From: Citricoccus sp. SGAir0253
GTDB lineage: Bacteria > Actinomycetota > Actinomycetes > Actinomycetales > Micrococcaceae
Direction: 5' to 3'
NCBI RefSeq assembly: GCF_005877055.1
Contig: NZ_CP039424.1
Coordinates: 2,294,001-2,358,000, forward strand
Length of the DNA stretch: 64,000 nt
Shown here: positions 16,731 through 28,300 of the stretch, piece after piece
Position numbering within the stretch: the first letter of the stretch is position 1
Layout of the letters: each line of letters opens with the position of its first letter
Translations under genes and position numbers: made by a program
Notes under the pieces: model-generated
Database searches by the model: none
The model's input: only the letters and a program-made list of their open reading frames with translations
What the model was told of the DNA's origin: nothing

Positions 16731-17912
16731 ATGCAGTTCGGCGTCTTCACCATCGGTGACATCACCACGGACCCCACGAACGGCACCACGCCCACCGAGC
16801 ACCAGCGGATCAAGGACACCGTCCGGATCGCCAAGCACGCCGAGCAGGCGGGCTTCGACGTGTTCGCCACCGGCCAGCACCACAATCCGCCCTTCGTGGC
16901 GCCCGGCAACCCGCCGACCCTGCTGGCCTACCTCGCCGCCCAGACCGAGACGCTGCAGCTGTCCACGGCCACCACCCTCATCACCACCATGGACCCGGTG
17001 CGGCTGGCCGAGGACTACTCCTACCTGCAGCACCTGGCGGACGGCCGCGTGGACCTGACCATGGGCCGCGGCAACACGGGGCCCGTGTACCCGTGGTTCG
17101 GCAAGGACATCCGCCAGGGCATCCCGCTCGCCGTGGAGAACTACCACCTGCTGTACCGCCTGTGGCACGAGCAGTCCGTGGACTGGCAGGGCCGGTTCCG
17201 CACCCCGCTGCAGGACTTCACCCTGACCCCGCAGCCGCTGGACGGCGTGGCCCCGTTCGTGTGGCACGGCTCCATCCGCTCCGCCGAGATCGCCGAGCAG
17301 GCGGCCTACTACGGTGACGGCTTCTTCCACAACAACATCTTCTGGAACAAGGAGCACGTCATCCAGATGGTGCAGCTCTACCGCCAGCGCTACGAGTACT
17401 ACGGCCACGGCCAGGCGCACCAGGCCTACGTGGCCCTCGGCGGGCAGGCGTTCATGCGCAAGAACTCCCAGGACGCCGTCAACGAGTTCCGGCCGTACTT
17501 CGACAACGCCCCCGTCTACGGCCACGGCCCGTCCCTCGAGCAGTTCTCCCGGATGACCCCGCTGACGGTGGGCTCCCCGCAGCAGGTCATCGAGCGGACC
17601 CTGTCCTTCCGGGACTGGGTGGGCGACTACCAGCGCCAGATGTTCCTCATCGACCACGCCGGACTGCCCACGGACACCGTCCTGGAGCAGATCGACCTGT
17701 TCGGCGAGGAGGTCCTGCCGGTGCTGCGCCGGGAGTTCGCCGCGCTCAAGCCGGCGGACGTCCCCGAGGCCCCCACGCACGAGTTCCTCGTGGAGCGTGC
17801 CCGCCGCGGCGAGGCCCCCGTGCCCGGCGGCGCCGAGGGCTCGCAGGCCTGGACGGACGCCCAGGAGCGCGCCGAGAAGGCCGCCGCCGAGAACACCGCC
17901 AAGGGGGCGTGA
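16731..17912 (+). CDS. FMN-dependent luciferase-like monooxygenase, CE1758 family
   Basis: 393-residue flavin-dependent oxidoreductase of the bacterial luciferase superfamily (TIM barrel). It opens MQFGVFTIGDITTDPTNGTTP, characteristic of the CE1758 group, with GFDVFATGQHHNPPFVAPGNP, LSTATTLITTMDPVRLAEDYSYLQHLADGRVDLTMGRGN and PFVWHGSIRSAEIAEQAAYYGDGFFHNNIFW as conserved blocks. Start ATG 16731 has AAGGAG seven bases upstream. The next gene, three bases downstream, encodes the matching FMN reductase, which would supply reduced flavin. The organic substrate is unknown. Confidence 0.92.
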   Translation: MQFGVFTIGDITTDPTNGTTPTEHQRIKDTVRIAKHAEQAGFDVFATGQHHNPPFVAPGNPPTLLAYLAAQTETLQLSTATTLITTMDPVRLAEDYSYLQHLADGRVDLTMGRGNTGPVYPWFGKDIRQGIPLAVENYHLLYRLWHEQSVDWQGRFRTPLQDFTLTPQPLDGVAPFVWHGSIRSAEIAEQAAYYGDGFFHNNIFWNKEHVIQMVQLYRQRYEYYGHGQAHQAYVALGGQAFMRKNSQDAVNEFRPYFDNAPVYGHGPSLEQFSRMTPLTVGSPQQVIERTLSFRDWVGDYQRQMFLIDHAGLPTDTVLEQIDLFGEEVLPVLRREFAALKPADVPEAPTHEFLVERARRGEAPVPGGAEGSQAWTDAQERAEKAAAENTAKGA

Positions 17913-17915
17913 GCG

Positions 17916-18629
17916 ATGGCAGTCGACCCGCAGGGCGGGGCCCCGGACGCGTTCGGCGCACCCGAGGCCACCGACCCGTTCACCCCCGGCGCCCGGCACC
18001 TGGTCGTCGTCTCCGGCGGCCTGGGAGACCCGTCGTCCTCCCGCCAGCTGGCCGACCGGATGGCCGCCGCCGCCGCGGACGTGCTCTCCGCCGAGGGGAT
18101 CGTGCCCGAGGTGCACGTGGTGGAGCTGCGGCTGCTGGCCACGGACATCGCCGAGGCGATGGTCAACCCCTCCCGGTCCGAGGCCCTGCAGGCCGCGCTG
18201 GACGAGGTCGAGCAGGCCGACGGCGTCATCGCCGTCTCCCCCACCTTCAAGGCGTCCTACTCGGGGCTGTTCAAGTCCTTCTGGGACCTCGTGGAGGACG
18301 GCGCCCTCCGGGACGTGCCGGTCCTGCTCGGGGCGACCGGCGGCACGCCGCGGCACTCGCTGATGATCGACACGGCCATGCGCCCGTTGTTCAGCTACCT
18401 GCGTACCAAGGTGCTGCCCTCGGCCGTGTTCGCCGCCTCGGACGACTGGGGCGAGGTCACCGGCGGCCAGGCCTCCACCCGGACGGACCCGCTGCAGCAG
18501 CGCATCGCCGCGGCCGGGGCGGACCTGGCCTCGGTGGTGGCCCGCCTGCCCGCCCGCCCGCGCCGCGCCGCCGGTGCGGCCAAGCCGCTGGAGGTGATCC
18601 CCTTTGACCAGCTCCTCCGTGGACGCTGA
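17916..18629 (+). CDS. NAD(P)H-dependent FMN reductase, CE1759 family
   Basis: 237-residue flavodoxin-fold reductase. The flavin-phosphate loop is VVVSGGLGDPSSSRQLADRM near residue 30; conserved blocks follow at GVIAVSPTFKASYSGLFKSFWDLV and VPVLLGATGGTPRHSLMIDTAMRPLFSYL. It is the usual partner of the CE1758-type monooxygenase, and the two form a two-component system. The C-terminal end runs 26 bases into the MarR gene. Confidence 0.9.
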   Translation: MAVDPQGGAPDAFGAPEATDPFTPGARHLVVVSGGLGDPSSSRQLADRMAAAAADVLSAEGIVPEVHVVELRLLATDIAEAMVNPSRSEALQAALDEVEQADGVIAVSPTFKASYSGLFKSFWDLVEDGALRDVPVLLGATGGTPRHSLMIDTAMRPLFSYLRTKVLPSAVFAASDDWGEVTGGQASTRTDPLQQRIAAAGADLASVVARLPARPRRAAGAAKPLEVIPFDQLLRGR

Positions 18630-19119
18630 GGCGGCCGGCTGGTCCCGCAGCGCCCTGCCGGGGCGGGACCCCGGGGACACGCACCGCCGGGCCTGGCGCG
18701 CCTACTTCGAGGCGACGGCCCTGCTGCAGGACCGGCTCGAGCGCACCCTCAAGGCGGAGACGGGCCTGCACCTGGCCGACTACAACCTGCTGCTGCTGCT
18801 CACCGAGTCCGCAGAGGGCCACCTGCGCATGGGCGAGCTGGCCAGCCTCATGGTGTTCTCGCCCTCGCGGGTGACCTACCAGGTCAAGGTCCTGGAGCGG
18901 CAGGGCCTCGTGCTCCGCCGCGCCTGCTCCGAGGACGGCCGCGGCTCGGAGGCCGTGATCACCGACGCCGGCCGCGCCCTGTTCCGCAAGGCCGCGGCCC
19001 TGCACTCCCGCCAGGTGCGGGAGCTGTTCCTGGACCGGATCGACGAGGAGGAGGCCGCGACCCTGCTCGCCGTGTTCTCCCGCCTGGGCTGCAGCCTCGA
19101 GGGGACGCCGCGGGACTGA
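18604..19119 (+). CDS. MarR-family transcriptional regulator
   Basis: 171 residues with a central winged helix: LADYNLLLLLTESAEGHLRMGELASLMVFSPSRVTYQVKVLERQGLVLRR, then the wing SEDGRGSEAVITDAGRAL. The unusual TTG start at 18604 is well supported: GGAGGTGATCC, an almost complete complement of the 16S rRNA 3' end, lies at 18590-18600 inside the reductase gene. As the third gene of the operon it probably represses the operon by binding the inverted repeat at 16688-16705 and releases when a phenolic or oxidant ligand is bound, as is common for MarR proteins. Confidence 0.92.
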   Translation: MTSSSVDAEAAGWSRSALPGRDPGDTHRRAWRAYFEATALLQDRLERTLKAETGLHLADYNLLLLLTESAEGHLRMGELASLMVFSPSRVTYQVKVLERQGLVLRRACSEDGRGSEAVITDAGRALFRKAAALHSRQVRELFLDRIDEEEAATLLAVFSRLGCSLEGTPRD

Positions 19120-19145
19120 GCCGCGGGACCGAGCCGCGAGAGGGG

Positions 19146-19175
19146 CCGTCGGCCGGGGTCAGCCCCGGCCGACGG
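19146..19175. terminator. Bidirectional hairpin terminator between marR-type gene and sseB-like gene
   Basis: Perfect 13-base arms (19146-19158 and 19163-19175) around the loop TCAG. The stop codon of the sseB-like gene sits at the loop. The two genes converge here, so the hairpin can serve both. Confidence 0.75.
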
Positions 19176-20064
19176 TGATCTCGACCGAGTCGGCCCGCTC
19201 GGCCAGCGCCTCGACCTCGCCGAGCACCTGCTGCAGCGTCGCGGCCATCAGCCGCAACCCGGCCTCGTCCCCGCCGGCGGCGAGCGCGGCCTCGGGGTAG
19301 GCGACGAGCCGCAGCTCGGGTCCGGACCCGCCGCCGGGCAGCACGGCCCCGGAGGCGGTGCGCGAGGCCACCCCGGCGCCGGGGGCCAGGGCGATGCGCT
19401 CCAGGCCCGGCACGAGGTCCACGACGGCGGCCAGTTCCCGGGCCAGTTCCTCGTCCCGGTAGGAGGGGGTCCAGTCCCGCTGCTGGGCCAGGGCCCAGAC
19501 GGCGGGGCGGCGCACCACGAAGGTGCGCTCGGCCCCGGGGTCCACGACCACCAGCTCGGCGCCCTCGTCCGCGGCGGACAGGCACGCCCGCGGCATCCAC
19601 GCGGCGACGGGCCGTGCCTGCGGGTGCCAGGCGGTCAGGGCCGGGACGCTGGTGAACACCGGCATGGCGGTGCGCCCGTCCGCGGCGCGCAGGGTCACGA
19701 GGGCCACGTCGGCCTCCTTGTCCCCGCCGTGGGCGTCGCGCTCGGCCACCGTGGGCAGCACCGCGGCGAACACGCGCATGCGGGACAGGACGGCCACGAC
19801 GTCGGCCTCGCCCGCCTGCCCCGCGGCCAGCCGGTCCAGGACCGGCGCCCACGCCGGGTCGGCCGTGCCGTCGTCGTGGTCGAAGGCGTGCAGCGGGTTG
19901 GCCGAGTCGCCGACCCCCGGGCCGGTGAGGTCCCGGCCCTCCCACGCCACGCCCGCCGAGTCGGCCGGGCGGCCGGCCTCGTCCCGGTGCTGCCGGGCCA
20001 GGGTGCGCTCGATGGCGGCCTGGATGTGCCCGGGCAGGTGGCGTCCGCCCTCGCGCTCCGTCAC
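19159..20064 (-). CDS. SseB-family protein
   Basis: 301 residues with the SseB N-terminal-domain pattern in the middle ([80 protein letters not shown]). Such proteins commonly follow priA in actinobacterial his operons; their role is not established. The N-terminal 60 residues are His-, Asp- and Gly-rich and probably flexible. The start is the GTG at 20064, whose last bases overlap the priA stop (GTGA). Confidence 0.85.
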   Translation of the reverse strand: MTEREGGRHLPGHIQAAIERTLARQHRDEAGRPADSAGVAWEGRDLTGPGVGDSANPLHAFDHDDGTADPAWAPVLDRLAAGQAGEADVVAVLSRMRVFAAVLPTVAERDAHGGDKEADVALVTLRAADGRTAMPVFTSVPALTAWHPQARPVAAWMPRACLSAADEGAELVVVDPGAERTFVVRRPAVWALAQQRDWTPSYRDEELARELAAVVDLVPGLERIALAPGAGVASRTASGAVLPGGGSGPELRLVAYPEAALAAGGDEAGLRLMAATLQQVLGEVEALAERADSVEITVGRG

Positions 20065-20846
20065 CGGGCGGGGGCCTGCTCCACGGCGTCCTGGACGGCC
20101 ACGCCGCGGGCCACGAGCAGGGCCTGCTCGAGGGTGAACCGGCCGGCGTACAGGGCCTTGCCCATGATGGCGCCCTCGACGCCGGTGCCGACCATGGCGT
20201 ACAGCGCGGCGACGTCCTCGAGCGAGGAGATCCCGCCGGAGGCCACCACGGGCTTGGCGGTCTTGGCGCACACCTCGGCCAGCAGCCCGGTGTTCGGCCC
20301 GCGCAGGGTGCCGTCCTTGGTGACGTCGGTGACCACGTAGCGGGCGCAGCCGGCCTCCTCGAGGCGGGCCAGCACCTCCCACAGGTCCCCGCCGTCCTTG
20401 GTCCAGCCGCGCGCGGCCAGGGTGGTGCCGCGCACGTCCAGCCCGACGGCGACCTGCTCGCCGAAGCGCTCGATGACACGGGCCGTCCAGGCCGGGTCCT
20501 CCAGCGCGGCGGTGCCCAGGTTCACGCGGGTGGCGCCCATGGCCAGGGCGTTCTCGAGCGAGGCGTCGTCGCGGATGCCGCCGGAGAGCTCGACCTTGAC
20601 GCCGAGCTCGTCCACCACGCGGGACATCACGTCGCGGTTGTCCCCGCGCCCGAAGGCGGCGTCGAGGTCCACGAGGTGGATCCACTCCGCGCCGGCCTGC
20701 TGCCAGGCCAGGGCGGCCTCGAGCGGGTCGCCGTAGGAGGTGGCCGAGCCGGCCTCGCCCTGGACGAGGCGCACGGCCTGGCCGTCCTGGACGTCGACGG
20801 CGGGGAGCAGCTCCAGCGCCGGGGCGCCGTGCGGGGACTGGGTCAT
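20061..20846 (-). CDS. priA: Bifunctional phosphoribosyl isomerase A (HisA/TrpF)
   Basis: 261-residue TIM-barrel enzyme that isomerises ProFAR in histidine synthesis and PRA in tryptophan synthesis; actinobacteria use one PriA for both. The catalytic Asp residues are in [15 protein letters not shown] (Asp18) and [17 protein letters not shown]; phosphate-binding loops are [10 protein letters not shown] and VVASGGISS. It lies between the small membrane gene and the sseB-like gene, with hisH and hisB upstream. Confidence 0.96.
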   Translation of the reverse strand: MTQSPHGAPALELLPAVDVQDGQAVRLVQGEAGSATSYGDPLEAALAWQQAGAEWIHLVDLDAAFGRGDNRDVMSRVVDELGVKVELSGGIRDDASLENALAMGATRVNLGTAALEDPAWTARVIERFGEQVAVGLDVRGTTLAARGWTKDGGDLWEVLARLEEAGCARYVVTDVTKDGTLRGPNTGLLAEVCAKTAKPVVASGGISSLEDVAALYAMVGTGVEGAIMGKALYAGRFTLEQALLVARGVAVQDAVEQAPAR

Positions 20847-20897
20847 GAGGGGGTTCCTCTCGGGGTCGAAGGACGGTTCGGGGGATGCGGGCCGCGG

Positions 20898-21050
20898 TCA
20901 GGCGGTGACGAAGCCGGCGATGATCGCCAGCACGGCGCAGGCGACGAAGCCGGCCTGCGCCCAGACGGGGGCCTTCTGCGTGCGCAGCGACCAGGCCCCG
21001 CCCAGCAGCAGTCCGCCCAGGGCGATGAGCAGCGTGGACCAGTAGGGCAT
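20898..21050 (-). CDS. Small membrane protein between hisH and priA
   Basis: 50 residues with two hydrophobic helices: PYWSTLLIALGGLLLGGAWSL and WAQAGFVACAVLAIIAGFV, separated by the charged RTQKAP loop. The ATG at 21050 overlaps the hisH stop codon (ATGA), so it is translationally coupled to the his genes. I recall similar tiny membrane ORFs at this place in other Micrococcaceae, which supports it as real. Function unknown. Confidence 0.7.
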   Translation of the reverse strand: MPYWSTLLIALGGLLLGGAWSLRTQKAPVWAQAGFVACAVLAIIAGFVTA

Positions 21051-21703
21051 CAGAGGGTGCCCAGCCAGTTCGACAGCAGCTGCATGCCGGCGTCCCCGGA
21101 CTTCTCCGGGTGGAACTGGGTGGCGGACAGCGGGCCGTTCTCCACGGCGGCGATGAAGTCCGCCCCGTGGTGCGCCCACGTGACCTGCGGCGGGGTCATC
21201 GCGGCGTGCGCCTGGTCGAACTCCCAGCGCAGCACGCCGTAGGAGTGCACGAAGTAGAACCGCTCGTCCTCGATGCCGCGGAACAGCGCCGAGCCCTCGG
21301 GCGGGCGCACCGTGTTCCAGCCCATGTGCGGGACGATCTCCGCCGGCAGCGCCTCGACGACGCCGGGCCACTCGGCCATCCCCTCGGTGCGCACGCCGTG
21401 CTCCACGCCGGCGTCGAAGAGGATCTGGTGGCCCACGCAGATGCCCAGCACGGGACGCCCGCCGGCCACCCGGCGGCCGATCCAGCGGGTGGCCCCCAGG
21501 TCCTTGAGCGCCGCCATGACGGAGTGGAAGGCGCCCACCCCGGGCACCACGAGCCCGTCGGCCTCCATGACCGCGTCCGGGTCGGCGGTCAACTCGGCGT
21601 CGGCACCGGCGCGCTGCAGGGCGCGCACGGCGGAGTGGGTGTTGCCCGAGCCGTAGTCCAGGACGGCGACGGTGGGCCGGCCGCGGCCGGAGGCGCCGGT
21701 CAT
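21050..21703 (-). CDS. hisH: Imidazole glycerol phosphate synthase, glutaminase subunit
   Basis: 217-residue class I glutamine amidotransferase that supplies ammonia to HisF. The nucleophile is in [14 protein letters not shown], with the His-Glu pair of the triad in [18 protein letters not shown] forms the oxyanion-strand region. The ATG at 21703 shares its A with the hisB stop (TGATG); a GTG three bases earlier is an alternative. hisF is not in the window. Confidence 0.96.
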   Translation of the reverse strand: MTGASGRGRPTVAVLDYGSGNTHSAVRALQRAGADAELTADPDAVMEADGLVVPGVGAFHSVMAALKDLGATRWIGRRVAGGRPVLGICVGHQILFDAGVEHGVRTEGMAEWPGVVEALPAEIVPHMGWNTVRPPEGSALFRGIEDERFYFVHSYGVLRWEFDQAHAAMTPPQVTWAHHGADFIAAVENGPLSATQFHPEKSGDAGMQLLSNWLGTL

Positions 21704-22320
21704 CACAGCGCGCCCTTCGTGGAGGGCACGCCGGTCACGCGCGGGTCGTCCTCGACGGCGGCGCGCAGCGCGCGGGCGAAGGCCTTGAACTGGGCCTCCA
21801 CGATGTGGTGGGGGTCGCGCCCGCGTACGACGTCCATGTGCAGGCAGATGGAGGCGTGGTAGGTGATGGCCTCGAAGACGTGCCTCGTCATGGACCCGGT
21901 GAAGTGCCCGCCGATGAGGTGGTACTGCTGGCCCTCGGGCTCGCCCTCGTGGACCAGGTAGGGCCGGCCGGAGACGTCCACGACGGCGCGCGCGAGGGCC
22001 TCGTCCAGCGGCACCGAGGCCTCGCCGAAGCGGCGGATGCCCCGCTTGTCCCCCAGTGCGGCCCGGAGCACCTCGCCGAGGGTGATGGCGACGTCCTCCA
22101 CGGTGTGGTGCACGTCGATGTGGGTGTCCCCCGTGGCGCGCACGACGAGGTCCACCTGGGAGTGCTTGGACAGGGCGGTGAGCATGTGGTCGTAGAACGG
22201 GACGGAGGTGGAGACCTCCGAGGTCCCGGTGCCGTCCAGGTCCATCTCGACGTACACGTCGGATTCACTGGTGGTGCGCTGCATCCTGGCCCGGCGTCCG
22301 GTGATCAGCTCTGCGCCCAT
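21703..22320 (-). CDS. hisB: Imidazoleglycerol-phosphate dehydratase
   Basis: 205-residue monofunctional dehydratase of histidine synthesis. The metal-binding signatures are [16 protein letters not shown] and [31 protein letters not shown] is also conserved. The ATG at 22320 has AAGGAG and a second GAG upstream. A TAGACT box at 22362-22367 suggests that it has its own promoter, needed because the 6.2-kb Ig-like gene separates it from hisC. Confidence 0.96.
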   Translation of the reverse strand: MGAELITGRRARMQRTTSESDVYVEMDLDGTGTSEVSTSVPFYDHMLTALSKHSQVDLVVRATGDTHIDVHHTVEDVAITLGEVLRAALGDKRGIRRFGEASVPLDEALARAVVDVSGRPYLVHEGEPEGQQYHLIGGHFTGSMTRHVFEAITYHASICLHMDVVRGRDPHHIVEAQFKAFARALRAAVEDDPRVTGVPSTKGAL

Positions 22321-22361
22321 GCGTATCTCAGCTCCTTGACATGGTGGGGATCCGGTGGACC

Positions 22362-22367
22362 AGTCTA
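22362..22367 (-). promoter_or_regulatory. Probable -10 box of the hisB promoter
   Basis: TAGACT on the minus strand, 41 bases before the hisB start, lying in the 65-base gap after the Ig-like gene. It is identical to the -10 boxes proposed for hisC, dapF, dapB and pgsA. Confidence 0.45.
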
Positions 22368-22385
22368 CCGGCCCGGGACGCCGGC

Positions 22386-25300
22386 CTACGGCCAGGGACC
22401 GTAGATCACGTTGGACTCCATGCCCAGCTCCGGCAGGGTGAGCCGGAAGTCCGCGAAGCCGTCGTGCAGGATGCAGAACTCGGGCGTCCCGGAGTACCTG
22501 CCGTCCGCGCCGATCGTCACGGTCCCGGTCTTGTACGAGTAGACCTCGCCGGGCCGGCTGCTGGTGGCCGAGCCCCGCGGGGTGCAGGTGACCTGCAGCG
22601 GTCCGGGCTCCATGCCCGAGAACGCCATGGTCGTGTACCAGCAGTTGGTGTACGGGGCGTCCGGGTTGCCGTTCTCGGTGCAGCTGTCCGCCGGGTACCG
22701 CCCGCCGACGCCCACGGTCGCGGTGGGGTCCGGGAGGGGCCGGGAGGTGACCGCCCGCGTGGCCGTCTCGCAGTCCTCCGTGCCCTCGGCGCACACCCGG
22801 ATCGACATCGTGAACTCCCGGGCCTCGCGGAACCGGTCGGTCGTGTACTCGCCGTCGTTGTCCACCAGCTGTCCGTTGACCCGGGGCGTGATGGTCACCG
22901 GTCGGCCGTTGCCCACCGCCGCGGCAGACGTCGGGCTCCAGGTGAACTTGGCACCGCCCTCCTGTGCCGTGGCGGTGATCGCGGGCATCCGGAACGGGCC
23001 GTGGGCGGGCTCGGCGGACACCGAGGCGGTGGGCCCCGGGCCGGCGTCGTTCACGGCCCGCACGGAGAGCCGGTAGCTGGTGCCGTTGGCCGGCACGGTG
23101 ACCGTCCCCGCGGTGGACCGGCCCAGGGACTGCCAGGCGCCACCGGAGACGGCGTACTGGTACGTCACCGGGGAGCCGTTGGCCGCCGCTCCGTCGAAGG
23201 ACAGGCGCAGCTGCCGGTCGGTGCCCGTCGCCCGCGCGGTCACTCCGGACACGGCCCCGGGCAGGCCGAAGGGCGTCACCGCGGCCGACCGCCCGGAGGA
23301 CGGGGAGTCGCCCTCCGCGTTCGTCGCCGTGACCGAGAAGGCGTACGCCGTCGAGGTGTCCAGCCCGGCCCAGCCCACGCCCGTGGTCCCCGGGGCCACC
23401 GTGCGGGTGGCCACGGCGCGGCCGCCGGCGTAGGCGGTGACGGTGTACCCGGTGAGGGCGCCGCCGTTGTCGTCCGCGGCGGACCACGAGACCCTCACCA
23501 CGCCGCCGTCGACGACGGACTCGTCGCGGACGGCCGTGGGGGTCCCGGGCGCGAACGGCCTGCCGGCGGGGGTCACGTCGGTGGACCACGGGGACCATTC
23601 GGAGGGCTCGTCGGCCCGGTTCGACGCCTGGATCCGGAACCGGTACGGCACGCCGTTGCGCAGGCCGTCCCAGCGCAGGGAGGTCCCGGCCCCGGTCGTG
23701 CGGGTCGCCCCGCCGGTGAGGGCCGGAGAGACCTGGACGCGGTACCCGGTGATCGCCGAGCCCCGGTTCTCCGGCGCGGTCCAGACCAGGTCCGCGACGC
23801 CGTCGCCGGCCTCCACCACGGGCGCCGTCGGCGTTCCCGGGCGCACGTCCGGGATCGCGGGCGCGGAGGTCCCGGACGGGTCCGACTCGCCGACCGCGTT
23901 GGTGGCCGTCACCGAGAACCGGTGCTCGACCGCGTTGGCCAGCCCGGTCACGGTGCAGGCGGTGGCCGCGCACGACCGGCTGGCCCCGGTGGTCGTGTCG
24001 GTGACGGTATACCCCGTGATCGGGGCCCCGTTGTCCGGCGGCGCGGCCCAGGACAGCGACACCTCGCCGTCGTCGACGCCCTCCACGCGCGGCACGCCGG
24101 GGGCATCCGGGGCGCCCTCGACCACGACCGTCACGGTTCCCTCCGCGCGCCGCGCCGGGTCACCCGTGAGGTCCTCGATCGCGTAGGTGACCTGCATCCG
24201 GCCGGAATGGCCGGCGTCCGGGGTGATGGACACGGTGGAGCCGTCGGTGACCGCCGTCCCGGCCCCCGTGGTCACGTCCGCCGCAACGACGGTCAGCCCA
24301 CCCTCGCCGGCGAACGGGTTGACGTCGTTGGCCAGCACGTCCACCGTGACCGGCGTCCCCGCCCGGGCGTCCGGCACCTCGTCGGCGACCGCGCGCGGCA
24401 GGGGGCGGGAGGTGCCCACCACGCGGACGGTGATCTCGCCGGCGACCGGGTCGGCCCGGCCATCGGACACGGTGAACGGGACCGTCCCCGTCGTCCCGCG
24501 CTCCGCGTTCGAGGACGGCGTGACGGTGAGGGTGGCGCCGTCCAGGTCGGCGCCGAACTCCCCGCGGACGGTCCCGAGCGCGAAGGAGAGGTCGTCGCCG
24601 TCGGGGTCCCGGGCCAGCGGTCCGAGCTCGACCTCCACGGGCTCCCCGCCCTGCTCGACCTCGACGCCGCTGGACTGCACGGCCGGCGGGGCGTTGTCCT
24701 CCGGCCGGGGGGTCACGGTGACGGGGATCGAGAGCGTCGAGACGAGCCCGTGGGGATCGCCCCCGCCCTCGCCGTCGGTGACGGTCACGTTGACGGTGGC
24801 GCGGCCGGAGTAGCCCGGGTCCGTGGTGAGGCGGACCTCCGTGGCCGAGCGCACCTCGAGCCGCGAGGAGGCCGGTGCCGCGGCGGCGGCGTCCTCGCCC
24901 GTCAGCCGCGGCGAGCGCCCCTCGCGCACGCCCACGTGGTCCTGCAGGCTGATGTCCAGCGTCTCGCCCGCCGTGGCCTCGAGCGGCGCGTCGGTGGTGA
25001 GCCAGGGGGCCCGCGCGTCGTCGCCCGGGACCAGGATGAACCCGTGTCCCGTGCCGCCGTCGATGTCCTCGACGGTGTACATCACGGTCTGCCCGTCCTG
25101 GGCGACGGGCACGACCACGCGGTCCCCGTCCACCCGGGCGCCCGCCGCCAGGGCCGCCTCGTCCAGGGTGATCCCCAGGTCCTGGACGGCCCCGTCCGGG
25201 TCCTCGTCGTTGTCCAGGACGGGCACCGAGACCTGGTCCCGGCCCGCGATCTCCTCCGTGCCCACGACGTCGTCCCGCGCCACCGGGGGCATCAGGGGCG

Positions 25301-28300
25301 CCTGCCCGTCCACCGTGATCGCCAGGACCCCGGTGTCCGTGGCACCGGCGGGGTCGGCCACCGTGTACTGCAGGTTCACGTGGCCCTCCACCTCCGGCGC
25401 GGTGACCCGCAGCCGGCCGTCGACGATCTCGACCGCGGTGCCCTCCTCGGCGGAGGAGGTGAACCTGTCCCGCACCAACGCCACGGGGTCGCCGTCGGGG
25501 TCCGCATCGTTGGCCAGCACGGTGGTGGTGAACGTGCGTCCCGGGCGCACGTTCACCTCCTCGTCGAGCGCCACGGGCGGGTGGTTCACGCCCAGCGGAC
25601 GCGCGATGCCCACGGACACCGTGCCCGTGGCCGTGGCCCCCAGCCGGTCCATCACCTGATAGGTGAAGGCATCCGTCCCCGAGGCGGCGTCCATGGCCTG
25701 GTACACCAGCCGGCCCTCCTCCAGGCGCACCGAGCCCTGCGCCGGCGGGGACTGCACGCCCACGAGGCGCACCGAGTCGCCGTCCGGGTCGGTGCCATCC
25801 AGCCGAACAGGCACCGTCACGGAGTTCCCCGCCAGCACGCGGGCCTCCACGGCAGGCGGGACCGGCGGGTTGTTGGCGGCCCGGTCCATCGGCGTCACGG
25901 TGAACTCGACGGGGGCCGAGGCGCGCTGGCCGTCCGGCCCGCGGACCTGGTAGGTGACGCGCACGCGCCCGGCCTCCTCGCCGGCGCGGAACCGCAGCCG
26001 GCCGTCGGAGACGAACGCGACGCCCTGTCCCTCGGCCGGCCCCTCCACCAGCTCGGTCTCCAGCTCGAGCCCGGCGCCGTCCGGGTGGCTGTCGTTGGCC
26101 AGGACGTCGACGGTGGTGATGTCCCCGGCGCGCACCACCGCGGTGTCGGCAGTGGCGACCGGGGGGTGCAGCGTCGCGGGGGACGGCAGGGGGACGACCG
26201 TGACCTCGCCCGTCGAGGTGCCCTCGGCGTTCGCGACCCGGTAGGTGACGGTGACCGGCCGGGCCAGTCCCCCGCTGTCCACGATGCGCACGTGGTGGAA
26301 GTCCTCCACGGCCACCGTGATCGGGGCGGGCCCGCCGTCGTGGCCCCGGGCCTCCTCCACGCCCTGGACCACGAGCAGCCCGCCGCCGGGGTCCGTGTCG
26401 TTGCCCAGCACGTTGACCAGCGTGTCGCCCCCGGCCGGCAGCAGTGCGGTGTCCCGGACCGCCACGGGCAGCCCGGCCTCGGCGTCCTCCTCGAGCACGT
26501 CCACGCGCACCAGCCCGGGGGCGGAGTCGAACTCGTTCGCGGCCACGTACTCGAGGTAGTGGGTCCCCGGCGCCCCGCCGGTGACGTTGACGGTGCCGGC
26601 GGCGCTGCTGTAGGAGACCTGCGCCTCGGGGACCGTGCCCACGTAGGCCAGGCGCAGTTCCCCGCCGAGCGGGTCGTCGTCGTTGTCCAGCGGTCTCAGG
26701 GTGGCGTCCTCGCCGCTGCGCACCGTCACGTGGTCGGCCACGGTGACCGGCGGGCGGATCTCGCCGCGGTCCAGCACCTCGACCCGGACGGTGCCCGTGG
26801 CCGACTCCCGGCCATCCGACACGGTCAGCTGCACCTCGCGCGTGCCCGGATCCCCGGTGTTGTCCTGGAACACCAGCTGCCCGTCCGGACGGGTCCGCAC
26901 GGAGTCGGGGGACTCGGCGACGGCCCCGGTGAGCTGCAGGTCGTCCCCGTCCGGGTCGGTCCAGTCACCCAGCACCTCGGCGGAGACCGACCGTCCGGCG
27001 GGCACCTGCAGCACGGGCACCCGCTGCTGGACCGGGGCGCCGTTGCGCTCGTCCGGGACCACGCGCAGGGTCAGGGTCGCCGCGTCCGTCCCACCCCGGC
27101 CGTCGTCCGCGACGTACGACACGGTCGCGGTGCCGGACGCGGACTCGGGGACCACCACCTGCAGTCCCACACCGTCCAGGATGGGCTGGACGGTGCCCAG
27201 CGCAGGCTGGTCGCCGTCGAGGCGGGCGGTGAGCAGGTCGCCGTCGGGGTCCGAGTCGTTCGCCAGCACCGGGAGCTGGGTGGTCCTGCCGGGGCGAACC
27301 CCGAACGAGTCGTCGACGGTCACGGGCGCACGGTTCTCCTCGTCCCGCTCCGGCAGTGCCGTCTCGCGCGTGACCTCCTCGGAGTCCTCGTCCTCCTCCT
27401 CGCCCTCGCCCTTCGGCGGTTCGAGGTCCTCCCAGTTCGCCACGACCTTCATCTGCTCGAGCACCATCCAGGTGGTGCCCCCGGCCGTGTCGTTGAGGAC
27501 CACCTTGTCCCGGTTGACCCGGAAGACCAGCTCCGCACCGGGTCGCATGTCGACCAGCGGGAGCACCTCGTCGTCCCGGTCCCCGGCGCAGTCGCGGAGG
27601 TAGTAGCCGGTCGCCGACGAGGCCGCGTGGGTGCACCCGGCCACTCGCACGGGCGCCGTCGACTGCGCCGGCCCGGCGGTCCCCCCCGGTCGGGACGCCC
27701 CGGCGCCGGGATCCCCCGGGGCCGCGATGGGCAGGGCGGTGACGGTCCCGGAGCCGAGGTCCACGGTCAACAGCTCCCGCGTCGTGGCCAGGGCCACGGC
27801 CGTCGCCTCCGGACCGGCCGGCTGGGGGACGGCACCGACGAGGCGGTCGTCCCGGATGCTGCCCCCCGGCCACGCGAGGCGGCCGGCATCGGCGTCGACG
27901 ACGACGGGCACGTCCCCCACCGCGGTGACGGTGGGCTCCCCCATCGCCTCCAACCCGTCCAGTCGCTCGACGCCGGACTCCTCGAAGGCCCCGCCGGGTT
28001 GCCCGGGCGGCGCGAACCGGTGCACGGTGTCCTCGTGCAGGTCCGCCACGAGCACCTCGCCGGCCAGGGAGGTCGTGGAGGCGACGAAGCCCTCCCCCTC
28101 GTAGAGCGGGTCCTCGCCCGGGACCTGGAGGGTGGGCGCCGCGGTGCCGGCGAAGACCCTTCCCTCCTCCTGGTCGCTGGCCGAGATCGACCCGCCACCC
28201 AGGGCGAAGCCCGCGGTGGCCGGCATCATCACCTGGTCGCCCACGGCCATGGCCACCGGGTCGAGGCCCACCAGGGCACCGGAGGCCGGGTCGAGCATCA

